Source of the DNA: Megalopta genalis
Taxonomy: Eukaryota > Arthropoda > Insecta > Hymenoptera > Halictidae
DNA length: 64,000 nucleotides
Assembly: GCF_051020955.1 (NCBI RefSeq)
Contig: NC_135021.1
Coordinates: forward strand, 12,629,962-12,693,961
Direction: 5' to 3'
Made by a program: the position numbers and the translations under genes. Under the pieces are notes generated by a model. The model saw nothing but the letters and a program-made list of their open reading frames with translations, ran no database searches and was not told the origin of the DNA. Within the stretch, counting starts at the first letter, position 1. Every line of letters starts with the position of its first letter. This document shows, in pieces, positions 45,253-54,505 of the stretch.

Positions 45253-46979
45253 AGCGCGGCCGGAGCGGTTCGCGTGATGCATATTTTTCATGAACTCGCC
45301 ACCTTCCGTGACACGGCGGAGTACGGGCCCTTCTGCGAACGTATCCGCTCGCCCATCGCCGGCTACTCGTAAAGCGACCTTATTTTTTACGACTTCTCAG
45401 TCACGATTAGCGGAAAGAAGCGGAATGAAATCCGAAAGACGTTCTCGAACGCGAAGTTATTCCGATGCCGAACGGGCCCTGTGCACGAAGCGACCATTGC
45501 GAAATGTCTCTTTGAACCATGCTTGTCTTCAGTCAGCGCGGTGGTAAGCTGTGGATTTTTTATGCTAGATAGAAATTTTATGCAACAGTTGCGCACGAAA
45601 TGAAAATTAAAGAAAACTTCGATTCTTTTCTCGGACAGTCGTGTTTAGTTGATACAGAAATATGCGATTTTTACGAATTTATTTCTAAGAAAACTTAATG
45701 GACTTCTTTTCAAACAAGCAACCACATTTATAAATTTTATTTCTGCGAAATATTACAAAATATTATATTCTTGGCCGAACGATGAGCATGATCTTTCGAC
45801 GTTAGATCGTCAGGAAGATTTATGATCATTCCGTTAACGTATGATTTTATCTAGTAAACGAGCAAAGAGTTTCTTTTAATTTGGAATAAGTTTTTAGAAA
45901 ATTTGATCAGCAAAGGATTCAGGATAATGCATCATTTGATTAGAACATTAACAATGATCGGACGAAGAAACGCGTCGAATCGAATATTCTGAAGCGGCGT
46001 GCATCTTTGTAACGAATCGTGCCGCGACAGGTGATACGTAAAACGACAAATTAATTGTTTACGACGGGTATATCTTTATTGAAATTCCGTGAGCGACAGG
46101 TGGTCCCGTGCAATTCGAAAATTTCACCTATCTCCGGCCGCCGCACGGAACACTCCGAAAATTCCGGATCGCTTGTTTACGACGCCGATATCTTTATCGA
46201 TGCGTTCCTCGCGACAGCTGGCCGTTGTTTTCCAATCATTGCAATTTATCGGGCGTCCTCCCGTTCTTAATTGAATAATCGTTCCGTCTTGGAACTCTTT
46301 GAACTTCGCGTCAGAATTCGGAATTCGCCGAGGCGGTCGTGTTTGTAATTGGCACGGAGGAAGAGACCGCCGCGTAAAAGGGTGGAGAGGGGGGGGGGCG
46401 AGTGTTTCGTTACGATCGGATTGGACCGGGGGAAGCGGCGAAAGATCGATATTACGGAATTTATTAAAGAGCCGGGGACCCGTGTGAATTAACATAACCC
46501 GTAAATATCAATTTGTACGAAGCAATTTGGGCGTCGTGTGGACGGCCGGGACACGGCGGAGGTATAATCGCGCGTGCACGCACTTACGCACATGCGTGGC
46601 TGCTTTTATCGCGGCCGGTATCGCGACGGTGCTTCCTTAATCGGGGACATCGTAAGATTTTTATGTATGCCATTAGACCGGCCGTGTCCCCGATAATTAG
46701 CGAGTGTAAAGGTGCTCCCGCTGGACGTCGAAATTAAGGACTCGCCGCCGCGCCGCGCCGGTTCCAGATACAAGATTAATATTTCATGGCATTCTTCTCC
46801 GAATGGACTTTCGGCCAGTTGGTTTCGGCGCTGCTTTCTGGAGAAACTTTTCTGGAACTCGATTCATGATTCCTTCCAGTCACGAGCTCCTTTCGGAATG
46901 CATAAACTTTTCTTTTAATCTGGCCATCTTGTTTAACGATCTATTTTGCTCATTATTCGATTTAATTCATTTAACGTAT
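45253..46979. other. unique sequence
   Basis: GC-rich at 45290-45500 and 46300-46800, including a run of about ten G near 46390. Overlapping frames lack domains. No transposon recognised. Confidence 0.5.
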
Positions 46980-47078
46980 ATGTATGTATATTTATTTATT
47001 ATTATTATATATATATATATTTATATATTTATATGTATATTTATTATTATTATTATATATTTATTATTTATTTATTCG
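46980..47078. repeat. TAT/TA simple repeat
   Basis: TATTATTATATATATATA and related words, with (TA)n cores. Confidence 0.9.
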
Positions 47079-47818
47079 TGTACAAGGGTGAAGGAATAAC
47101 CCTTTGTTACAAAAGAAGAGATAAAAAGAAAGAGATTTTATATGGCCGAGTCGCGCGAGTATAATAAACAAATGGAATATTTATATATAATACAAAGTAT
47201 ATAGAGGAGAAGTAAGAAAAAGTGTAGTGTACATAATAAGTATATAGTGGATATAGTGAAAGATTTTTTGATTGATAGAAAGATATGGTTACTCCAATTC
47301 AATTTGACTGCTGTGATACATTTATTATTAGACTGCGAATCTTTTGTAGAATATATGCGTATCTTATTTCTTTTTTAAATCATTTTAATAAGTTGTAATT
47401 AACATATGAATGTATTTAGCTTCTATTAATTCGTTCAGTATTCTATGTGTCACCCATAGGTACATTTTTCTTATAAACGTATACGATCCTATTAATTAGG
47501 ATCCTAATATCTATCAATTATGTATCGACAGGTACATATTCAAAGATACATAAGCTAAAATATAGTAGCACGTAGGTTCGACAAATTTTTAGCTAGAATT
47601 AGACAGATTCTGCATCTGTTATGATTGATCGTAAGTAAAACATTTCCGAGTGCTGTTCGAAATCAGCGGTGATTTTACTAACCGCGGTGATTTTCGAAGC
47701 TAAACAAAAATCATTTAAAAATGAAGTAAATGGAAGTCGTTCTATAGAAAGGTCAACGAAAATTACTCTATAGAAAGTTCAACAAAAATTTCTTTTCCAA
47801 AAGGTTATCAAAACTCAC
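47079..47818. other. AT-rich unique sequence
   Basis: A weak GACTGCGAATC match to the MITE family of 53079 lies at 47333. No gene recognised. Confidence 0.5.
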
Positions 47819-47820
47819 TA

Positions 47821-48036
47821 CAGTAACGTCTCTCTAATTGACGCTCAGATTGTCCACGAAAATGAACAATTTAAAAAGAAGATATACGATTATTCGATCC
47901 CTTGCGGTACATTTTTATAGTTACGAATTGTCGACAACTATAAAAACGAGTTGGAAAGCTCGAATAATCGTATCTCCTCTTCCAAAATTGTCCATTTTTG
48001 TGGACAATCCGAGCGTCGATTAGAGAGACATCACTG
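47821..48036. mobile_element. palindromic TA MITE (CAGTAACGTCTCTCTAATTG)
   Basis: The ends CAGTAACGTCTCTCTAATTG and, reversed, CAGTGATGTCTCTCTAATCG are flanked by TA on both sides. The arms share GACGCTC, ATTGTCCAC, TACGATTATTCGA and a TATAGTTACGAATTGTCGAC centre. 216 bp, the most intact palindrome of the family here. Confidence 0.9.
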
Positions 48037-48038
48037 TA

Positions 48039-48924
48039 TTTACAAATTTGAACAAAAATTTCTCCTCCAAAATCTCGCTCGCTCTTTACTTTAGTAAACT
48101 TACGCTCCTTAGAATCGTCACCAATCGTTCCAAAAGAAGGAGCGTCCAATCAAGCGCAGTTTCTCCTGCAAAAAATTATGCGACCGCAGTTAGTATCGGC
48201 TGGTTTTCGCCTGAATCAGCATAAGATCACCGAAAGAGGGTACAAGGGTCGACGTTTTGAGGGCGCAGGGTTGCATTTCGCCCCGAGCAAAAGCTGATGG
48301 TCCATCTAGCGTTGTTCTCGCTGTCGCGGCTTGCTCGTTACGCTCGGCCCTCGTGATTTAACGATCGAAAATTGCGAGACGCCCGAAATTTTCGGCCACG
48401 GTGTCCCGTTACCGTGGCGAAATTTATTAAAGGGAGAACCCGGTCCCTGGCCCCTATTCTGGACCGTGCTTCGTAATTAAGACCTTCCTCGGAGGGCCGC
48501 GCGCTAATTATGATTACCGGCGCGTGCGTGCTCCCAAGGAAATCGGAACCGGACGGACGCCTCCGCGATTTTCCCCTTTTTGCGTCTCCGTACCAACGAC
48601 CGATGATTTCACGAGGTTCGACACTAAATTGTACAGCCTTTACGTAGTTTCGTTGTTCGTGGTTCTAGTTTCTATTCGCGAAACCCGTTTTACAGGATAT
48701 TTCAACCTGTCAACGACACACAGCGATAATGTAGACATAATCACAGTCATTGTCACAAAATATAAAACAAGTTTGTATTAACTGTATATCTAATTTGCTG
48801 ATTCGCCGATTCTCCGTCAGCCTAAATATGATTTGTTTCTGTTTTGTTATTGCATACATGGGTTTCACCCATTCATATATATTCTTGCGTTATCTATATT
48901 ATATACATATATTCTTGAGTTAGT
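48039..48924. other. unique sequence
   Basis: 48180-48600 is GC-balanced; the rest is AT-rich. No domain-bearing frame recognised. Confidence 0.5.
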
Positions 48925-49359
48925 TGCAAGAAATAAGAACTGCAGAAACATTTATTTCAGTGTTGAATAATTTTAGTGAATTATAAATGATACAACCATA
49001 TCGTTAAATTTTTCTGCCAGTGCCACTCTTTTGTATTTAATTTTCTCATTTTTGTCATAAGTGCGTAAAATCTGCATTCTAATCATCACGTTTCACAATA
49101 AATGTTCCATGATTGATTAATTAATTAATTGATTTAGTTATTTATGCATCGTGAAACATTTATTGTGAAACGTGATAATTGGAATGCAGATTTTATGCAG
49201 TTATGACAAAAATGCGAAAATGAAATACAAAACAGTGGCATTAGCAGACGAAATTTAACAATATGGTTATATCGTTTATAATTTATTAAAATTATTCAAC
49301 ACTGGAATAAATGTTTCTGCAGTTCCCGTTTCTTTTTTATTTTGCATAAAACGCCGTAG
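48925..49359. repeat. large inverted duplication containing two MITE copies
   Basis: Arms of about 180 bp mirror each other around a centre at about 49108-49150. The right arm (49178-49359) is a MITE bounded by TA, starting ATTGGAATGCAGATTTTATG and ending GCATAAAACGCCGTAG, of the family at 53079 and 54309. The left arm is an inverted copy lacking its outermost end. The mirror also includes CACGTTTCACAATAAATGTT outside the MITE, so it arose by inverted duplication rather than two insertions. Confidence 0.75.
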
Positions 49360-49361
49360 TA

Positions 49362-50361
49362 CAGTGATGATTGACAAAGGATTTAATCTTACTGACGATT
49401 TTTTACGTGATAAGTAGACCGCTAATATCTAATATCATTTTGAAGAAAGACGAGTAGTTCAAATGCAAAGGAAACAAAAACATTTCGATAATTTGACAAC
49501 GTTATTGTGTTACCATCGACTCGGTAAATAGATTAAGAAAGAAAAGAATTGCATACAGAATTGAGATACAGAGAATTGCATTGAAGGCAATTCTTATTTC
49601 GTACAAAGTTCCGCAATCTAGTGACGAGACATTGTTGCACGTGAGTCAATTAATTTAATTTTCGGCGATGTGCAAATCTTCTGAACATTTTTTGAACACA
49701 CAAGAATTAAAGACTGTCCAAACAGAAGAAGTTGATACATGCTTCGACCAATGTTTCGAAGGAGAATTATCGAGTCCAGCGGGGCGACCGTTCCGGCTGA
49801 TCAGAATTGTTCAGAATTGGGCCCCTTGTGACACGGTAGAAAACGAACATTATAATCAGATTCTATGCTATCGAGCTCGCAAGTGGGAGGTTCCGCTCGT
49901 AAATGACGGACACGGCGCCTCGCGGCCGACGGGATTCCATTGCGGCAATAAATACACAATTAAGCTGCGTTGATGTCGATACCAGGGTCCCAGAAACCGT
50001 TTTACGACGCGATAAAATCGGGTGACAAGTGTCACCGCGAGTAGGACCGGGATTATAGCGGGGCCTTTGCACAATAGGGACAAATCCTCGGCCAGAGGGC
50101 GCGTCTCACGGTCATAATTTACCTCCGCCGATGATTCGAACGTGCTTTATTAAATTCTGAAAGGAGGAGGCGAATGAGACGAGTACGGTCTACGGTCCCA
50201 TGAAAGGACGATGACGATCGGAATGAAGGAAAATGTGATGTTATAAAATCGGATGACAATGATAGTGGAGAACGACTCGCACAATTATAATTAGAATGGG
50301 CCAGGACCAACAACTCTGTAATGACCAAACCCATTTGGTTTAACGATTATTTCGGTCAACT
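49362..50361. other. unique sequence
   Basis: AT-rich to 49660, then GC-balanced to 50330. The 101-residue frame at 49668-49973 has no recognisable domain. No repeat seen. Confidence 0.5.
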
Positions 50362-51035
50362 TTAACCCTAGAAAGATAACCATATGACAACGTACGTAAA
50401 AGATAACCATACGCTTCAGAGGCGCATGCTTTTCTAAGGCGTCAATTTTATACTAACAATGGATATTTATTTAAGTTAATCTAGTCATTTTAAAGGTTTG
50501 GCATTATTGTCAAAATAAAATGCATTTATATTATATTTTTTTATATTTTAAGTAATTTTAAACTTAAATCACTAGACCTCTATGAAAAATTAACAAAAAT
50601 CAACAGTCTTCGGTTTATGGGAACAAATCCCGTAAAATATCACAAAAAATAGTGTTTTATCCTTACAAACTAGTAGACTATAATATAATCAGTGTAAAAA
50701 AAACTATAATATTATAAAAAATTTCTTTAGAGACAGTCATGACAAACGTCTTTCTTGTGTTCACCACAAACTGTCTTTTTGCATTTGGCACAGGTCATCT
50801 TTGACATTCTTTTCTTTTTAGACGTGCAAAGACTGCAATAACGCCTTTTTTTGGCTGAGGGTTCTTCTTCATCATCTGTGGAAGCCTGTACAGCAGATTT
50901 TGGAAGAATATTTTCAATGTTGCTTCGCACATGCCTTGGCAAAGTGGGTGCTTCCAGTCTTTGCGTCATCCACGGTGCAGTCAGTTGTTTATTTCGCAGG
51001 CGCCTCTGCGACGTAGGTTATCTTTCTCGGGTTAA
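50362..51035 (-). mobile_element. miniature piggyBac element with intact ends
   Basis: Bounded by TTAA at 50362-50365 and 51032-51035. The 50362 side reads CCCTAGAAAGATA, then ACCATATGACAACGTACGT, a second AAAGATAACCAT and CGCTTCAGAGGCGCATGC. The 51035 side, reversed, reads CCCGAGAAAGATA, ACCTACG and CGCAGAGGCGCCTGCG. This asymmetry, with a longer spacer at the 3' end between the 13-bp terminal repeat and an internal repeat, is that of the founding lepidopteran piggyBac. An internal deletion removed most of the transposase and left a 674-bp element with one short coding sequence. Confidence 0.9.
50727..50969 (-). CDS. piggyBac transposase C-terminal cysteine-rich domain, stand-alone
   Basis: An 80-residue intact frame starting 63 bases inside the 5' end of the element. 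It opens MTQRLEAPTLPRHVRSNI, the conserved start of the piggyBac C-terminal region. It then has an acidic linker (DDEEEP, about residues 32-37) and a KKRR basic patch. The finger is YCSLC, TCAKC, VCGEH and VCHDC: a complete C2-C2-CH-C2 cross-brace zinc finger, ending one residue later. In piggyBac this domain binds the terminal DNA and carries nuclear-targeting sequence. The catalytic domain is absent, so it cannot transpose DNA by itself. It could occupy transposon ends, but no promoter or expression evidence is visible. Confidence 0.75.
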   Translation of the reverse strand: MTQRLEAPTLPRHVRSNIENILPKSAVQASTDDEEEPSAKKRRYCSLCTSKKKRMSKMTCAKCKKTVCGEHKKDVCHDCL

Positions 51036-51857
51036 AGGAGCTATTTTCTTCGACAATGCTGATACCTACAAACAGTTGAATAGGCTTCGGTTTTACAAGG
51101 CTAGGTCTTGCAGTAGTATGTACAGGTGTTGCGTAGGTGTGTACAAGAATTGAGATATTGCTTTGTAACGAAGAACCGCTATTTATTAGCACTAAATACA
51201 GGTATATAATTCTGTTACAAACTGGACGTGCGTCACAAATCGTGCGGACTGTCGGCTACGGAAGAAGTGGACAGAACAATGCACGAGGCGGTTAGGCTTG
51301 CTCTTGAAAAATCTTTCAATTGTTTTTAACCAGGGACTGAAGAAGTTCCGAAAAAATAACTGTTATATGTCGATTCTGATTGAAACAGTTTCTGACTTAT
51401 ATCGGTTTCGGTTTCGGTTCTTAAAAACCGAAATTATCATACATCGGTTCTATAACTGTTATTCTTCGGTACTTGATTTCTAAATCTATTTCACGTAACA
51501 GATACATTGTATTTTTGGGGTGGATTAAAAGTATGGATTTTGAAATACTTTGTATTATTAACAAGCTGCGATTCTAAACATGTGCCAAGGAATGCACTCC
51601 ATAAAGTATTCGCATAACTTCGAGATGCTCTACACCATTTGGAGTATGTCCGTCGACAGGATTCTGAGCTTTATTCGGCAATTTTTCAAAACATAGTTTC
51701 AAAGATATCTCTTGCAGACTTTTATTAGCCTTACATAAAATAGCAACAATTTATTATATTTAATTGCCGGAAATTGAGTAATTAAGTGAACGATGTTAAT
51801 ACTGTGGGTCCAATTTGACCTGGTTATCGCTATAGAATAGTTAAAACGTGTCCGAAT
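51036..51857. other. unique sequence
   Basis: Mixed composition becoming AT-rich. No gene, transposon or RNA gene recognised. Confidence 0.5.
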
Positions 51858-51957
51858 ATGAATATAATAATTATTAATAATATAATAATAATATTATTAT
51901 TATATAATATGTGTATATTAATATATAATAATTATTAATAATAATTAATATCATATA
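51858..51957. repeat. TAATAATATTATTAT AT-rich repeat
   Basis: AATAATTATTAATAATATAA-type words repeated over about 100 bases. Confidence 0.85.
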
Positions 51958-52311
51958 AAATCATCGTAGGATGATGACTTTTTTTTAAACTTGCTAGCTT
52001 GAAACCACTACTTTAAAATAATGTTTCTGGATTTTAAGTTTGATGCACCGTCACCACTGTAACCCTTTAAATGCGAGACCATGTTTGTCATACAGAAAAT
52101 TGTCAAGTTTGACGAAATGCGTAGACTTTATAAAATTTATTTCGGAGATGTCGTCGGCAATCCAATGAAGTTCGATCTTTCCCCTTTAATTCGAAGACGA
52201 AAGATGACCGATTTTTGTTCGCAAAAGTTACATCTTAAAGTAAACCTTGCATGAAAATAAAAGTTTCAAGCATTAATTAAAAAGGAAAAGTCATCATCCT
52301 ACGATGATTTT
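51958..52311. mobile_element. MITE-like element with ATCATCGTAGGATGATGACT ends
   Basis: A near-perfect inverted repeat of about 25 bases: AAATCATCGTAGGATGATGA on the left, and its mirror ending CCTACGATGATTTT on the right. The terminal repeat is itself a dyad (ATCATCGTAGGATGAT). The 354-bp interior contains ACCCTTTAAATGCGAGACC and no coding sequence. Target duplication is unclear, so the superfamily is not assigned. Confidence 0.7.
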
Positions 52312-53078
52312 CCGCGAAGATATCCTCAGTCAAAGTTGACCTATTGTTATAAAAAATTGTTCTATTCCATAATTTTGTCGAGCAGTGTATCAGCAATAAG
52401 ATTGACAATCGCTGTCCATCGATTCCTCGTCGCGCAAAAGAAAAATAATGAAGTTCGAGCGAGCAAACCGATTCGGACAGTCGACCGATTGGATTCCGGG
52501 GAATTGCGAAGAGGGTACAAAGCGGCAGAGGGAAGAGAGAGCCGGCGAAGGAGCGAGGAGGCTGACAATGAGCGAGACGATGATGCAGGTGCGGGGGTGC
52601 GGAGGACACAGAGGCACGCTTTTGATCGTCGCCGTGGCTCGGCGCAAATCCGATTTGTCAGGCAATTTGTCCCGCGACAAAATTTAAATCGCAAAGCGTA
52701 TTTCGGCGCGGTCTGCGCGATTCGAGGGCCGGCGCGAAGCGGGCGCGGGAGGGCGGGGCGGCGACTGTGTCCTTGCCGCAGAGGGGATTCAAAGTGGATT
52801 CGAATAATACGCGGTAAAACGCGCGGCCGAGGGTGAATTCGAAATTCGGCCTTGTAATCGCATTTCTCGCGGCCAGACACTTTCAGTGACAAAGCGATCG
52901 CCGATATTGCGTTACCGACCGTCGTTTAATGTCTCCGAGCCGAGGACCAGGGCACTCGACAATGCAAAATTTCCTGCCACCCCGGCTTCGGCGGAACGTC
53001 GTCGGAGAGCGATTTTATTTTTCGAGTCAAAGGGAATATGTTCGGTTTGTAAAAGTTTCTTTCATCACTTGAACGCTA
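52312..53078. other. GC-rich unique sequence
   Basis: 52430-52870 is strongly CpG-rich. The two longest frames, 166 residues plus strand and 176 residues minus strand, overlap almost completely and neither has a recognisable domain, so neither was called. Confidence 0.5.
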
Positions 53079-53275
53079 GACTGCGGATTTTTATGCAGAA
53101 TAAAAGTTGCCTACATTAATTGCAAGATACGGAAGTTGCGTAGATATTTCTTTCGTTCTTTAATTATTTTATTGACTCGAAAATAATGCAATAATATTTT
53201 TAAATTCTTTAAACGTTTTCGCTGTTTTCTATTTAATCTACCCATTTTTGTCCTAAATGCATAAAATTTGCGGTC
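53079..53275. mobile_element. TA-flanked MITE, GACTGCGGATTTTTATGCA ends, copy 1
   Basis: The ends GACTGCGGATTTTTATGCA and, reversed, GACCGCAAATTTTATGCA are each flanked by TA, the Tc1/mariner target. 197 bp. Interior words include GAATAAAAGTTG, TTGCAAGATA and TTTTTGTCC. No coding sequence. Confidence 0.8.
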
Positions 53276-54308
53276 TACTTGTCACACATTTTCGTCTATC
53301 AAAATCTTTAATTGTTTATAAGTTTCTTCGAACTACTGGTGAAGAATATTTTTGGATTTTTTTCCAAATTCTTGGAGACACCGGTATCTGAACAACCGAA
53401 GACCCTGACGTCATTCTCTGAAAAAGAATTTATTCGACTGTCTCGCCATGTGCAATTTTCGGCGCGAAATATTTTTATGTCTTTCAACGAAGGCTGAGAA
53501 ACATGCCTGTATTTTTTTTGTAACGAACCTTTCACCTAATCCGTTCCAAAAAATTCTTTAACTTTGATATTCGATGATTCGAAGTCCTCCCGCAGGAAGT
53601 GTTCTTAATTATATAAATCCTGAATTTTTAGTTAAACATTAGGTGCATGATAAAAGATCAATGGAGTGATCGAACGAGTCGATACTTTGAGTGTAACCAT
53701 TATGACACAATAAACGCAAATTGCCACATTATACGAAGATCACCGATCGTAAAATTGACGATTATAAATTCAATCCCGTGCAACCGAACAATTGATGGAG
53801 CGAACGTTGAAAGCAATAATCAAATTCTGACAGTCCTCGAACCGCTCCGAAGCATCGCCGATAATTATATGCGTAGCATTTTCAACGAATAAAATAAGAA
53901 GAAGCGGCCGGTCGAAGATGTTCGATTAGAAGGCCGAATTGAATAGTCCACTGTGTTTCGGGCATGGAGGACTGTCTTCTTGAATGGATTCAGAGCCAAG
54001 GACCAGCGAGTGCCACTCGCAGCATTAATTAAGTGGCGTCTCCCTTTCTTTCTGCGTGGAGGGTACGCTGCGAATGGACCCGCGGCCCTTTTCTTTTCGC
54101 GAATCGCTTTCAGAGGCCCCGCGCTTCGGATTATTTAAGCAGCCGAAACCGTGCTCCTTTTTGTATCCCCTTAACTGCGATCTTGTGCTTTCCTTGATAC
54201 TATGCCACTGTTCGAGCATCCCCTTTGACGCACCACATCGAATATTGGGGCGAACCTTTGGCAGTCTGCAATATTGTTCGCGGTATAATTTTATTATTAT
54301 TACAACTA
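53276..54308. other. unique sequence
   Basis: Short open frames only; no domain, repeat or RNA gene recognised. Confidence 0.5.
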
Positions 54309-54505
54309 ACCCGCGGACTTTTATGCGAAATAAAAATTGTCCGCATCGATCGCAAGAAATAGAAACTGAATGGCAAGCTCGTTCTTTCTTTAACCATTTC
54401 AATAGATTAAAAACAATAGATCGGTGTTTTAAAATTCCTTTAATCTCCACACCATTTGAAATTACAACTATCCAATTTTGTCATAAACGCGTAAAATCCG
54501 CAGTG
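54309..54505. mobile_element. TA-flanked MITE, GCGGACTTTTATGCG ends, copy 2
   Basis: The ends ACCCGCGGACTTTTATGCG and, reversed, CACTGCGGATTTTACGCG are flanked by TA. It has the same 197-bp length and the same interior order (AAATAAAAATTG, CGCAAGAAATAGAAACT, TTTTGTC) as 53079-53275. Confidence 0.8.

Noticed and set aside
44827..45291. 154-residue minus frame with an Ala/Leu repeat
   Set aside because: The repeat is the translation of the 12-bp array at 45188-45252; no signal beyond it.
52336..52892. 166-residue plus and 176-residue minus frames
   Set aside because: They shadow each other over nearly their whole length in a CpG-rich block and show no domain.
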